From assembly GCA_963725315.1 (NCBI GenBank), contig CAVRYA010000006.1, positions 1-64,000 on the forward strand: 64,000 nt of DNA, written 5' to 3'. Within the stretch, counting starts at the first letter, position 1. Every line of letters starts with the position of its first letter. Positions 52,127 to 60,772 of this stretch are shown one piece after another. Origin of the DNA: JBBRHQ01 sp963725315 (GTDB lineage: Bacteria > Actinomycetota > Thermoleophilia > Solirubrobacterales > 70-9). Both the position numbers and the translations under genes were made by a program. The notes under the pieces are model-generated. The model was not told where the DNA came from. It saw only the letters and a program-made list of their open reading frames with translations, and ran no database searches.

Positions 52127-53294
52127 ATGCCCCGGCGAGAGACCAAGCGCGGCGAGGATCGCACCCCAATCGGGGGCTCGCGCGACGTGGTCGTCTGCGG
52201 GGCCAGCTTCGCCGGGCTGACGGTTGCCCGCGAGCTCGCCGGCACGGGCGCCGACGTGCTGGTCTGCGACCGCTACGAGATCGGCGAGCGCCAGACCTCG
52301 GCCTGCGCCGCCCCGACCGGCTGGCTCAGGGCGCTCGGCCTCGAGGACTCGATCCGCCAGACCTTCTGCCGGCTGGTGATCCACACACCCCACACCACGG
52401 CCCGCATGGAGCTTCCCTGGACCTTCTCCACCTTCGACTACCGCACCCTCTGCGAGATCCTCTGGGACGGTTGCGAGGCCGAGTTCGAGACGGCCAAGGT
52501 GGACGGGCGCTTGCAGGCGGCAAACGGGGACGGCGCGATCGCGATCTCGACCGATCGCGGCGTGATCTCCGCGCCCCTGGTGGTGGACTGCCTGGGCTGG
52601 CGCCGGGTGCTCGGCAGCGGCGAGAACGTGCAACCCCCCGAGGCGCGGCTCTCCCGGGGGCTCGAGGTCCATCCATGGAGCGCCTCGGAGGAGCTGGAGA
52701 TCTGGATCGAGCGGGGCGTCGTCCCGGCCGGCTATGGCTGGAGCTTCCCGGCCGGGGACGAGGTCCGGGTCGGGGTCGGCTCCTTCGACCCTCGCTTCCA
52801 CGTCAAGCAGCCGACCGTGGAGCTGGCGGAGCGGCTCGGAGTCGAGAGCGTCCGCTACCAGGGCAACTGGATCCCCCACCGGATCCGCCCGGCGACCGAC
52901 ACCGGTGTCTTCTTCGCCGGCGACTCCGCCGGGCACTGCCTGCCGCTGACCGCGGAGGGCATCCGCACCGCCTTCTACTTCGCGATCGCCTGCGGGCGCG
53001 AGCTGCGAGCCGTGCTCGAAGGCCGCAAAGGCCCGAGGCCGGGCCCTGGCCGACTACGAGCAGTTCTCGGGCTCACACCGCTGGAAGTTCGAGTCGCTGC
53101 TGCGCGTGCAGCAGCTCATTCCCAGGGTGCCGCCCCGCCTCCTGGCCCGCCTGCTGGAGGGGATGCAGAGCAAGCGCTTCGTCGACTGGTCCTTCGGCCA
53201 CTACCTGCAGATCGCGCCGCCGGAGTTCGCCGCTCGACAGGATTTTCACGGGGAACCCACCGCCCCCGCCCGGGTGGCGGTCGGCCGGACCTGA
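52127..53294 (+). pseudogene. FAD oxidoreductase of the geranylgeranyl-reductase type, frameshifted
   Basis: ATG 52127 (MPRRETKRGED..). A Rossmann FAD motif VVVCGASFAGLTVAREL at the start; PAGYGWSFPAGDEVRVGVGSF, then FFAGDSAGHCLPLTAEGIRTAFYF, the GD and C-terminal motif of geranylgeranyl-reductase-like flavoproteins. The frame shifts near 53040; the other frame continues ALADYEQFSGSHRWKFESLLRVQQLIPRVPPRL..FVDWSFGHYL, which fits the family's C-terminal helices. The total of 1168 bp fits one extra base, probably in a C run. Substrate not known (isoprenoid reductase or halogenase-like). Confidence 0.8.
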
Positions 53295-53349
53295 GCGCGG
53301 CGCGATCTTCGGAGTCGGGGCCGGCGTTATCTTGGGCCGCCGGCCGGGT

Positions 53350-53402
53350 TGGACGATTGAGCTTTTCCGGTTGCGCCGCCGTATCCCGTATCCAATCGTC
53401 CA
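53350..53402. promoter_or_regulatory. 10-bp perfect inverted repeat upstream of sigma factor
   Basis: TGGACGATTG (53350-53359) and CAATCGTCCA (53393-53402) enclose 33 bases, 64 bp before the sigma-factor ATG. It may be an operator for the sigma gene or a terminator of the flavoprotein gene. Confidence 0.45.
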
Positions 53403-53465
53403 TGCGCCTAGTGCACTGCAAAGACCGTCGCGCCTCCCCGCCCCGATGCCGATGAGCAAGCCGAG

Positions 53466-54773
53466 ATGACCCCTCCCCGCCTTTCGGCTCGAATCCTCGT
53501 CGGCCCGGCGCTCCGCGCTCAGCCCGATCGGCGGCTGGTGGCGCTCGCCCGCGAGGGCCACGAGCCCGCCGTGGAGGAGGTCGTGCGCCGCTACCGGCCG
53601 GCGCTGGTCCGCTACGCGGCGACGATCGTCCCACCCGACCGCGCCGACGACGTCGTTCAGGACTCGATCGCCAGGGCCCTGCCGGCGCTCTGCGACGGCG
53701 ACTCGGAGCTTCACCTCCGTCCCTGGCTCTACACGATCGTTCGCAACGCGGCGCTGAACAACATCCGCGACGCCGGCCCGGCAACGGATCATCTCGACGA
53801 GAACTTCGACGGCGTCGAACAGCCGCCCCAGGCGCTCGAGCGGCGGGAGGAGCTCGCCGCCGTCGTGGCCGGCGTCCAGGCGCTTCCCGACTCCCAACGC
53901 GACGCGCTGGTCAAGCGCGAGATCGAGGGCCGCAGCCACGCCGAGATCGGGGCGGCGATGGGGGTCTCGGTCGCCGCCGCCAGGCAGCTGATCCACCGCG
54001 GCCGCCTCACGCTGCGCGAGGGGCTCGGGGCCCTGATCCCGATGCCGGTGATGAGGCAGCTCCTGGACGGGCTGGGGGCTCCCGCCGCGGCCGGCACGGG
54101 TGCCGGCGGGGCACTGGCCGCGAAGGCGGCGGTGGGCCTGCTGGCCGTCGGTGGCGCGGTCGGAGCCGGGGTTGCCCTGCACCGGCACTCCGAGCCTCCC
54201 GCGAAGGCTGAGGGGATCGTCGCCGAGGCCGATGCTCCTCCCGGCCACGGTTCCTCCGCCGCTGCAGCGAGACATGCCGATTCCGCCGCCCACCATGGCG
54301 GCCGCGGCGGCGAGTCCGGCGCCCGCAGCCACGCAGGCGCGCAGCCTGGGCACGAATCGGACCAGGGGCCCGGCGGATCCCTGCGCGCGATCGGCACCCC
54401 GGCCGCGCAGCACGGTGGGCCGGCCCAGGGACACTCGGAGGGCAGCGGTCCCGGCCGCAATCAGGGCAGTGACGGTTCCGGGGGAGGCGGCAGCGACGAG
54501 GGGTCTCACGGTGGCTCTGGCGGCCACGAGGGCAGCGGGGGATCGGAGCATCACGACGGCGGAACGGAATCGGGGGACGACGGCGGAGGATCCTCCGGCG
54601 GGACGGAAGGGGAGTCGGGCGGCGGGACGGAGCACGGCGGATCGGGGTCCGGCGGGGAATCCGGGTCCGGAGGCGATTCGGGCAGCGGAGGATCCGGTGG
54701 CGAGGACCACTCGGGCCCGGAGCCTTCCGATCGCGGCTCGAACCCCGAGCCGACCCGCCCCGAGGGCGACTGA
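53466..54773 (+). CDS. ECF sigma factor with transmembrane segment and long Gly/Ser/His tail
   Basis: A 435-residue protein. Residues about 22-102 are sigma region 2 (YRPALVRYAATIV..ADDVVQDSIARAL..RPWLYTIVRNAALNNIRD), residues 125-183 are region 4 (LPDSQRDALVKREIEGRSHAEIGAAMGVSVAAARQLIHRGR), and residues about 212-238 form one hydrophobic segment (GGALAAKAAVGLLAVGGAVGAGVALH). The last 195 residues are low-complexity Gly/Ser/His/Asp/Glu. This predicts a sigma factor tethered to the membrane with an outside tail. No anti-sigma gene is visible; the tail may take over that role. The next gene encodes a secreted Asp-rich protein. Confidence 0.85.
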   Translation: MTPPRLSARILVGPALRAQPDRRLVALAREGHEPAVEEVVRRYRPALVRYAATIVPPDRADDVVQDSIARALPALCDGDSELHLRPWLYTIVRNAALNNIRDAGPATDHLDENFDGVEQPPQALERREELAAVVAGVQALPDSQRDALVKREIEGRSHAEIGAAMGVSVAAARQLIHRGRLTLREGLGALIPMPVMRQLLDGLGAPAAAGTGAGGALAAKAAVGLLAVGGAVGAGVALHRHSEPPAKAEGIVAEADAPPGHGSSAAAARHADSAAHHGGRGGESGARSHAGAQPGHESDQGPGGSLRAIGTPAAQHGGPAQGHSEGSGPGRNQGSDGSGGGGSDEGSHGGSGGHEGSGGSEHHDGGTESGDDGGGSSGGTEGESGGGTEHGGSGSGGESGSGGDSGSGGSGGEDHSGPEPSDRGSNPEPTRPEGD

Positions 54774-54926
54774 GGGCGGACGTTCATTCGAGGTCGGCCG
54801 GTGACCGGCGTGATCCTCGTCCCCGGCTCGGGTTCCTGACCCGAAACGCACACTCGTCCGTCGGCGAACCGTCCAGGAGGTCTTCCCGACCTCAGGTTGC
54901 GCAGGCAGGGCGCCGAAGGAGGGAAG

Positions 54927-55679
54927 ATGAGAATCGAACGCCCCAGAACGAGTCCTTACCGCACGATCCGCATCACGGTCGCTTTGTCGCTCGGAGTGCT
55001 CGCGATCTTCGCGCTGCCGAGCATCGCCGCGGCCAAGGACCGCAACAACGACCGCATCCCGGATCGCTGGGAGAAGCGACATCACCTCTCGCTGACGGTG
55101 AAGCAGACCCGGCGCGACCAGGACAGCGACCACCTCAAGAACCTCGGCGAGTTCCGCCACGGCACCAACCCGCGCAAGGCCGACAGCGACAGCGATGGCA
55201 TCGACGACGGTGACGAAGTTGCTGTCGGCGACAACCCCGCGGACGACGACAGCGACAACGACGGCACCGAGGACGGTGAGGAGAACGCCGGCACCGTCGC
55301 CTCGTTCGACGGCACCACGCTGACCATCGACCTCGCAGCCGGCGGGAGCGTCTCCGGCCAGGTCACGGACGGCACCGAGATCAAGTGCGAGACCGAGGGC
55401 GACCACTCCGGCCAGGAGTCGACGGGCAGCGACCGGCAGGGCCACAACCGTCTCAGCACACGGCACGAGGGCGGCGAGGACAACCCGGGCGACGACGATT
55501 CCGGCGACGAGAGCGGCGAGGACGGCGAGAACCACGGCGAGCACGGCGATGAGAACGCCTGCAGCGTCGACGATCTCGTCCAAGGCGCAGTCGTCCACGA
55601 GGCCGAGATCCGGGTCGGCGGCGACGGCGCAGTGTTCGAAGAGATCAAGCTGATCAAGAACAGCGACTCGGCGCCCTGA
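54927..55679 (+). CDS. Secreted protein with calcium-binding TSP3-like repeats
   Basis: Start ATG 54927 after a strong AAGGAGGG. A 250-residue protein: signal peptide (IRITVALSLGVLAIFALPSIAAA), then Asp-rich repeats (DRNNDRIPDRWEK; DQDSDHLKN; DSDSDGIDDGDE; DDDSDNDGTEDGEE) that match thrombospondin type-3/EF-hand-like calcium sites. The middle (TVASFDGTTLTIDLAAGGSVSGQV) resembles a DUF5666-type beta domain, interrupted by a disordered Gly/Asp/Glu/His segment and resumed at ACSVDDLVQGAVVHEAEIRV. Probably cell-surface or secreted calcium-binding. It follows the tethered sigma factor by 154 bp. Confidence 0.8.
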   Translation: MRIERPRTSPYRTIRITVALSLGVLAIFALPSIAAAKDRNNDRIPDRWEKRHHLSLTVKQTRRDQDSDHLKNLGEFRHGTNPRKADSDSDGIDDGDEVAVGDNPADDDSDNDGTEDGEENAGTVASFDGTTLTIDLAAGGSVSGQVTDGTEIKCETEGDHSGQESTGSDRQGHNRLSTRHEGGEDNPGDDDSGDESGEDGENHGEHGDENACSVDDLVQGAVVHEAEIRVGGDGAVFEEIKLIKNSDSAP

Positions 55680-55700
55680 GCGAGAGCAGCAGAAACGATG

Positions 55701-55730
55701 TGAAGAGGCGCCCCGGGGGGCGCCTCTTCA
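55701..55730. terminator. Perfect bidirectional terminator hairpin
   Basis: TGAAGAGGCGCCCC (55701-55714) pairs perfectly with GGGGCGCCTCTTCA (55717-55730) around a 2-base loop and is followed by TTT on the plus strand. It ends the secreted-protein gene (+) and overlaps the last codon of polA (-). Confidence 0.85.
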
Positions 55731-58379
55731 TTTGACCTCCAGCCAGTTCTCCCCGACGCCGACCTCGACCTCGAGCGGCGGGTCCAGCTCCTGCGCTGCG
55801 CACATCTCACGGCTGACGGTCTCGGTCGCCGCATCCATCTCGCCCGGCGGTCCCTCGAACAGCAGCTCGTCGTGGATCTGCAGGACGAGGCGCGTTTCGG
55901 CCCCGGATTCGCGCAGGGCGGTGTGGCAGCGGACCATCGCCACCTTGATGATGTCGGCCGCGGTCCCCTGGATCACCGTGTTGACCGCCAGGCGCTCGCC
56001 GAGGCGGCGCGTGTTGGGGTTCGGGGAGCGCAGCTCGGGGATCTGGCGGCGACGACCCATCAGGGTGGTCACGTAACCGTCGGCCTGGGCGCGCTCGACC
56101 GTCTCCTCCCGGAACGCCGCAACGGCCGGGAAGCGCTCGAGGTAGCGGGCCACGAACTCTTCGCCCTCGCCGCGAGGGATGTTGAGCCGATCCGCCAGGC
56201 CGAACCCGGTGAGGCCGTAGACGATCCCGAAGTTGACCATCTTCGCCTTCGAGCGCTGGCCGATGTCCACCTGGTCCCGGGGGATGTTGAAGACCTCGGC
56301 CGCGGTGGCGGCGTGGACGTCGTCGCCGGCGCGGAAGATCTCCTTCAACACGTCCTCATGTGCGACGTGGGCGAGGACGCGCAGCTCGACCTGGCTGTAG
56401 TCGGCCGAGAGCAGGCGCGCCCCCGGCTCGGCGATGAAGCAGGCACGCACCGGGCGCCCGATCTCGGTCCGGATCGGGATGTTCTGGAGGTTCGGGTTGG
56501 TGCTCGAGAGGCGGCCCGTCGTGGTTGACGCCTGGTTGAAGGTGGTGTGAACCCGGCCGCTGTCGGGGTCGACGAGGTCGGGGAGCGTGTCCAGGTAGGT
56601 GCTCTTTAGCTTGGTCAGCTCCCGCCAGGTCTCGATCTTCTCGACGATCGGGTGCTCGTCGCGGATCTGGGCGAGCACCCGCGCGTCGGTCGAGAACCCG
56701 GTCTTGCCGCGGCGCTTGCGGGTCAGGCCGAGCTCCTCGAAGAGCACCTGGCCCACCTGCTGCGGGGAGCCGATCGTGAACTCGTGACCGGCGAGGTCGT
56801 GGATCTCGGCCTCGAGCTGTGCGACCTGCTCGTTGATCCCGGAGCCGATCTTGGCCAGGTGCTCGACGTCGAGCTTCAGCCCCTCCCGCTCCATCGCGGC
56901 GAGGACGTGGACCAGCGGCAGCTCGACCTCGCGAAGCAGGCGATCCAGCTCCCACTCTTCCAGCCTTCCGCGCTGCCATCGCGCCAGCTCGACGACGATC
57001 CCGGCCTCCTCGGCCGGGTCCAGCCGCGCCTCTCCCTCTTCGCCCAGGGCCAGCTGCTCCCCCTCCCCGGCATCGCCCTTCGCTGCTCCGTCTGCGGCTT
57101 CCGCGATCCCGATTCCCGCGTCAGCCGCAAGCTCGAGCAGCTCGTAGCTGCGCCGCTGCGGCTCGAGCAGGTAGGCACCGAGCATCGTGTCGTGCTCGAT
57201 CACTATCTCGGCTTCCTCGCGGGCCGCGGCCGCGAGCAGGCCGTGCCGTCCGCCGCCCAGGGACTTCACGTCGTGGGCGATCAGGGGGCAACCGTCGAAG
57301 GCGGCCGCGAGCTCGTCGAGGTCCGCCTCGCCGGTGATCACGCGTTCCGAGTCGGCGCCGGCCCAGCGCCCGCCCGAGATCGAGATCCCGACCGGGACCT
57401 TGGCTGAGGCGATCTCGCGCGGTGAGCCCTCGAGCGGCTCGACCTCGATCTCACGCTCGACCCGGCGGCCCGGCACCGCATCGTCGTCGGGAAGACCCTC
57501 CTCGAGGCGCTCCATGATCGCCCGCAACTCGAACTCGCGCGCGAACTCGCGCAGCGAGCTGCGATCGGCCTTCGTCGCCATCACCTCGCCGAGGTCGAGG
57601 CCGGTCTCGACCTCGAACTTCATCGTCGCCAGCTCCTTGGAGATGCGGGCGTCGTCCGCGTGCTCGACCAGGTTCTGCTTGCGCTTCGCGCCGGAGACCT
57701 GATCGACGTTCTCCAGCACCCCCTCGAGCGTGCCGAACTGCTGCAGGAGGGCAGAAGCGGTCTTGTCGCCGATGCCGGGGACTCCAGGGATGTTGTCCGA
57801 GGTGTCCCCCTTGAGGCCGATCAGGTCCGGGACCAGCTCGGGGGCGACTCCGTAGCGCTCGATCACCGCCTCGCGGTCATAGACCTTGGTGTCGGTGACG
57901 CCCCTGGAGGTGGTCATCACCCGAACCCCGTCGGAGACGAGCTGGTAGACGTCACGGTCGCCCGATACGACCATCACCGGGATCTTCAGCTCGCTCGCCT
58001 CCTTGGTCAGGGAGGCAATCACGTCGTCGGCCTCATAGCCGTCGGACTTGACGTTGGCGTAGCCGAAGGCCTCGACCACCTCGAGCAGGTGCGGCCACTG
58101 TTCGCGCAGCAGGTCGGGCCGGGAGGAGCGCTGCGCCTTGTACTCGGCGTAGGTGACCTCGCGGCCCGACATTCCGGCGTCCCAGGCGACCACGAGCCCG
58201 CCCGGACGATGGTCGGTGAGGATCTTCACCAGCATCGAGGCGAGGCCGAAGATCGCGTTGGTCGGCCGCCCGTCGGAGGTTGCAATCGTGTCCGGCAGGG
58301 CGAAGAAAGCCCGGTAGGCGAGGCTGTTGCCGTCGAGCAGGAAGAGCTCCTTGCCTTCCTTGTCGCCGTTTGCGCCCAC
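55728..58379 (-). CDS. polA: DNA polymerase I
   Basis: An 883-residue protein. N-terminal 5'-3' exonuclease (LLDGNSLAYRAFFAL; SGDRDVYQLV; GLKGDTSDNIPGVPGIGDKTA). The middle 3'-5' exonuclease domain lacks the DTE metal motif (ISISGGRWAGAD instead), so proofreading is presumably lost, as in many actinobacterial and Thermus-type enzymes. The polymerase has LLSADYSQVELRVLAH (motif A), KMVNFGIVYGL (O-helix with Phe) and LQIHDELLFE (motif C). It carries out repair and Okazaki processing. Its last codon overlaps the terminator. Confidence 0.97.
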   Translation of the reverse strand: MGANGDKEGKELFLLDGNSLAYRAFFALPDTIATSDGRPTNAIFGLASMLVKILTDHRPGGLVVAWDAGMSGREVTYAEYKAQRSSRPDLLREQWPHLLEVVEAFGYANVKSDGYEADDVIASLTKEASELKIPVMVVSGDRDVYQLVSDGVRVMTTSRGVTDTKVYDREAVIERYGVAPELVPDLIGLKGDTSDNIPGVPGIGDKTASALLQQFGTLEGVLENVDQVSGAKRKQNLVEHADDARISKELATMKFEVETGLDLGEVMATKADRSSLREFAREFELRAIMERLEEGLPDDDAVPGRRVEREIEVEPLEGSPREIASAKVPVGISISGGRWAGADSERVITGEADLDELAAAFDGCPLIAHDVKSLGGGRHGLLAAAAREEAEIVIEHDTMLGAYLLEPQRRSYELLELAADAGIGIAEAADGAAKGDAGEGEQLALGEEGEARLDPAEEAGIVVELARWQRGRLEEWELDRLLREVELPLVHVLAAMEREGLKLDVEHLAKIGSGINEQVAQLEAEIHDLAGHEFTIGSPQQVGQVLFEELGLTRKRRGKTGFSTDARVLAQIRDEHPIVEKIETWRELTKLKSTYLDTLPDLVDPDSGRVHTTFNQASTTTGRLSSTNPNLQNIPIRTEIGRPVRACFIAEPGARLLSADYSQVELRVLAHVAHEDVLKEIFRAGDDVHAATAAEVFNIPRDQVDIGQRSKAKMVNFGIVYGLTGFGLADRLNIPRGEGEEFVARYLERFPAVAAFREETVERAQADGYVTTLMGRRRQIPELRSPNPNTRRLGERLAVNTVIQGTAADIIKVAMVRCHTALRESGAETRLVLQIHDELLFEGPPGEMDAATETVSREMCAAQELDPPLEVEVGVGENWLEVK

Positions 58380-58388
58380 GGGTTGACT

Positions 58389-59252
58389 CTAGTCAGTGGA
58401 AGGCGATTCGAGCCGATGGGAGAGCAGCGAGGCGACGGCCGCGGACTGATCGCGGATCTGAGGGGCGCTGAGCCGGATCACCTCGAAGCCGAGCAGGCGC
58501 AGCTCGAGGTCGCGGCTGCGGTCATCATCGAAGGCCTGGCGTCCGCGGTGGTAGCGGAAGCCGTCGGTTTCGACGATCAGGCGCTGCTCGCGCCAGAGGA
58601 AGTCGACCAGGTGGGAGCCGACGCGGACGTTGACCTCGGGCTCGGGCAGGCCGTGGCGTCGACAGAGGCGGAGGAAGCGCCATTCGAGCTCGCTTCGGCT
58701 GTGATCGGTCTCGACCTCGCCGCCGAGCGGGTACCCGCGCATTTCCGCCTGCCGGATCGCCTCCCGGACCTTCGGCGGGGCGAGGACGCGGCGCAGGTCG
58801 GCGATCGTGCGGGCAACGGTCGTGATCGGCATGCCGCGATGGCGGGTGACGTCGCCCGCCCGGAGACACCTCGGGCGGGAAATCCGGATCCCGGATTGCC
58901 GTGCCCGGCCCCCACGGCCGGGCACGACCACGTGCACAGGGCCTTCCACAGGCGCCAGCAGACCCCAGCGCGCGGCTGCGTCGCGGTTACACAGCACGGA
59001 GCCAGGTCCGCATGCAAGAACAGCCGCCAGCCACCTGCCCTCCCGGCTGACGCCGCGGTGACCAACCGCATAGACGCCGCGATGGAGGCGATGAAGGCGA
59101 CCGGCGCGGACCCGCCTGGCGACTCCCTGGGCATCGATACCCGCTGCGGTCAGCTGCCGATACGTCACCACTCCAAACTGCCGCGCCGCGACGGCGGCGA
59201 TCTGAGCATCCGGGGCGAGTTCTTCTCGCATGGCGACAACAAGTCGCCCCAC
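58389..59252 (-). CDS. AbiEi-like antitoxin domain fused to DUF559 nuclease-like domain
   Basis: A 287-residue protein. Residues 15-75 (IAAVAARQFGVVTYRQLTAAGIDAQGVARRVRAGRLHRLHRGVYAVG) match the AbiEi N-terminal winged helix; residues 185-275 (SELEWRFLRLCRRHGLPEPEVNVRVGSHLVDFLWREQRLIVETDGFRYH) match DUF559, a Vsr/PD-(D/E)xK-like nuclease with D, E and K/D in VDFLW..LIVETDG. Such fusions are common in actinobacteria and their role is unknown. No AbiEii toxin partner is adjacent. Confidence 0.8.
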   Translation of the reverse strand: MGRLVVAMREELAPDAQIAAVAARQFGVVTYRQLTAAGIDAQGVARRVRAGRLHRLHRGVYAVGHRGVSREGRWLAAVLACGPGSVLCNRDAAARWGLLAPVEGPVHVVVPGRGGRARQSGIRISRPRCLRAGDVTRHRGMPITTVARTIADLRRVLAPPKVREAIRQAEMRGYPLGGEVETDHSRSELEWRFLRLCRRHGLPEPEVNVRVGSHLVDFLWREQRLIVETDGFRYHRGRQAFDDDRSRDLELRLLGFEVIRLSAPQIRDQSAAVASLLSHRLESPSTD

Positions 59253-59317
59253 GGACCGGTTCGCCCCGGGATCGAACGCGGGGGTCGGCCTCTCGCGCCT
59301 GCATAGAATCCGCCGCC

Positions 59318-60772
59318 ATGGCCGTCAGCGCCCAGTACAGCGTCACGATCCGGGTCGAGCTCGACGCGCGTCAGGAGCCGTTGGGCAAGCTGACGGCGGC
59401 GATCGCCGAGGCGGGCGGGCAGCTGCAGGGGGTCGACCTCGTTCCGGGCGCCGGCGGTGAGGGCAAGCGGGTTCGGGAGTTCACGATCGACGCCCGAGAC
59501 CAGCAGCACTGGGAGCAGATCCTGCGCTCGATCGGCTCGACCCGGGGCGCCACCGTGCTCGACTACACCGACCGGACGATGCAGATGCATCGCGGCGGCA
59601 AGATCGAGCAGCGCAACAAGTACCCGCTGAAGACGCGCGACGACCTCTCGATGGCCTACACGCCGGGCGTCGCGCGGGTCTGCCAGGCCATCCACGCCGA
59701 CCGATCGAAGGCTTTCGAGTACACGATCAAGAAGAACACGGTCGCGGTCGTCTCCGACGGCAGCGCCGTGCTCGGGCTCGGCAACATCGGCCCCGAGGCG
59801 GCGATGCCCGTGATGGAGGGCAAGGCGATGCTGTTCAAGGAGTTCGCCGACGTCGACGCCTTCCCGATCTGCGTCTCGAGCCAGGACGCCGACGAGATAG
59901 TCCGAGTCGTCGAGCTGATCGCGCCCACCTTCGGGGGGATCAACCTCGAGGACATCTCGGCGCCTCGCTGCTTCGAGATCGAGGAGCGGCTCAAGGACTC
60001 CCTCGACATCCCCGTCTTCCACGACGACCAGCACGGGACCGCGGTGGTCACGACGGCGGCGCTGTTCAACGCGCTGAAGATCGTCGGCAAGCCGATCGAG
60101 AGCCTGCGGGTGCTGATGGTCGGCCTCGGCGCCGCCGGCGTCGCGGTGACCAAGATGATGCTCGCCTCGGGCGTCACCCACATCGTCGGCTGCGACCGCA
60201 AGGGGGCGCTCTCCACCACCCGCCCGGACTACGAGTCGGGCGAGATGTCGGCGATCAAGCGCTGGTACGCGGAGAGCTCGAACCCGGACCACCTGCTCGG
60301 CGAGCCCGACGAGGTGATCGAGGGAATGGACCTGTTCGTCGGGCTTTCCGGGCCGGGGATCATCACCCCGGAGTCGCTGGGCAGGATGAACGAGGACGCG
60401 ATCGTCTTCGCGATGGCGAACCCCAACCCCGAGGTGATGCCCGAGGACGCCGCTCCCTACGTGCGGATCATGGCCACCGGGCGCTCCGACTACCCGAACC
60501 AGATCAACAACGTCCTCTGCTTCCCCGGGATCTTCCGGGGAGCGCTGGACGCCGGCGCCCCGCGGATCACCGAGGAGATGAAGCTGGCGGCAGCCAAGGG
60601 GATCGCGGAGACGGTCACCGATGACGACCTCTCCGAGGACTACATCATCCCCTCGGTCTTCAACCGCGACGTGGCCCCAGCCGTCGCCGCCGCGGTCGTC
60701 GAGGAGGCCAAGAGCGCCGGCATCGCCCGCTTCAGCGACCAGACCGGGACCTTCCAGACGGTGCCGGCGTGA
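59318..60772 (+). CDS. NAD-dependent malic enzyme with N-terminal ACT domain
   Basis: A 484-residue protein. ACT-like domain at residues about 5-80 (YSVTIRVELDARQEPLGKLTAAIAEAGGQLQGVDLVP). Malic enzyme: YTPGVARVCQAI, KKNTVAVVSDGSAVLGLGNIGPEAAMPVMEGKAMLFKEFADVDAFP, FHDDQHGTAVV (metal), GLGAAGVAVTKM (NAD). It decarboxylates malate to pyruvate; the ACT domain suggests amino-acid regulation. Its GTG/TGA end overlaps the epimerase start (GTGA). Confidence 0.93.
   Translation: MAVSAQYSVTIRVELDARQEPLGKLTAAIAEAGGQLQGVDLVPGAGGEGKRVREFTIDARDQQHWEQILRSIGSTRGATVLDYTDRTMQMHRGGKIEQRNKYPLKTRDDLSMAYTPGVARVCQAIHADRSKAFEYTIKKNTVAVVSDGSAVLGLGNIGPEAAMPVMEGKAMLFKEFADVDAFPICVSSQDADEIVRVVELIAPTFGGINLEDISAPRCFEIEERLKDSLDIPVFHDDQHGTAVVTTAALFNALKIVGKPIESLRVLMVGLGAAGVAVTKMMLASGVTHIVGCDRKGALSTTRPDYESGEMSAIKRWYAESSNPDHLLGEPDEVIEGMDLFVGLSGPGIITPESLGRMNEDAIVFAMANPNPEVMPEDAAPYVRIMATGRSDYPNQINNVLCFPGIFRGALDAGAPRITEEMKLAAAKGIAETVTDDDLSEDYIIPSVFNRDVAPAVAAAVVEEAKSAGIARFSDQTGTFQTVPA

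Noticed and set aside
54300..54760. CRISPR-like or tandem DNA repeat in the Gly/Ser region
   Set aside because: The repetition is at protein level, with varying codons; there are no regular repeat-spacer units.
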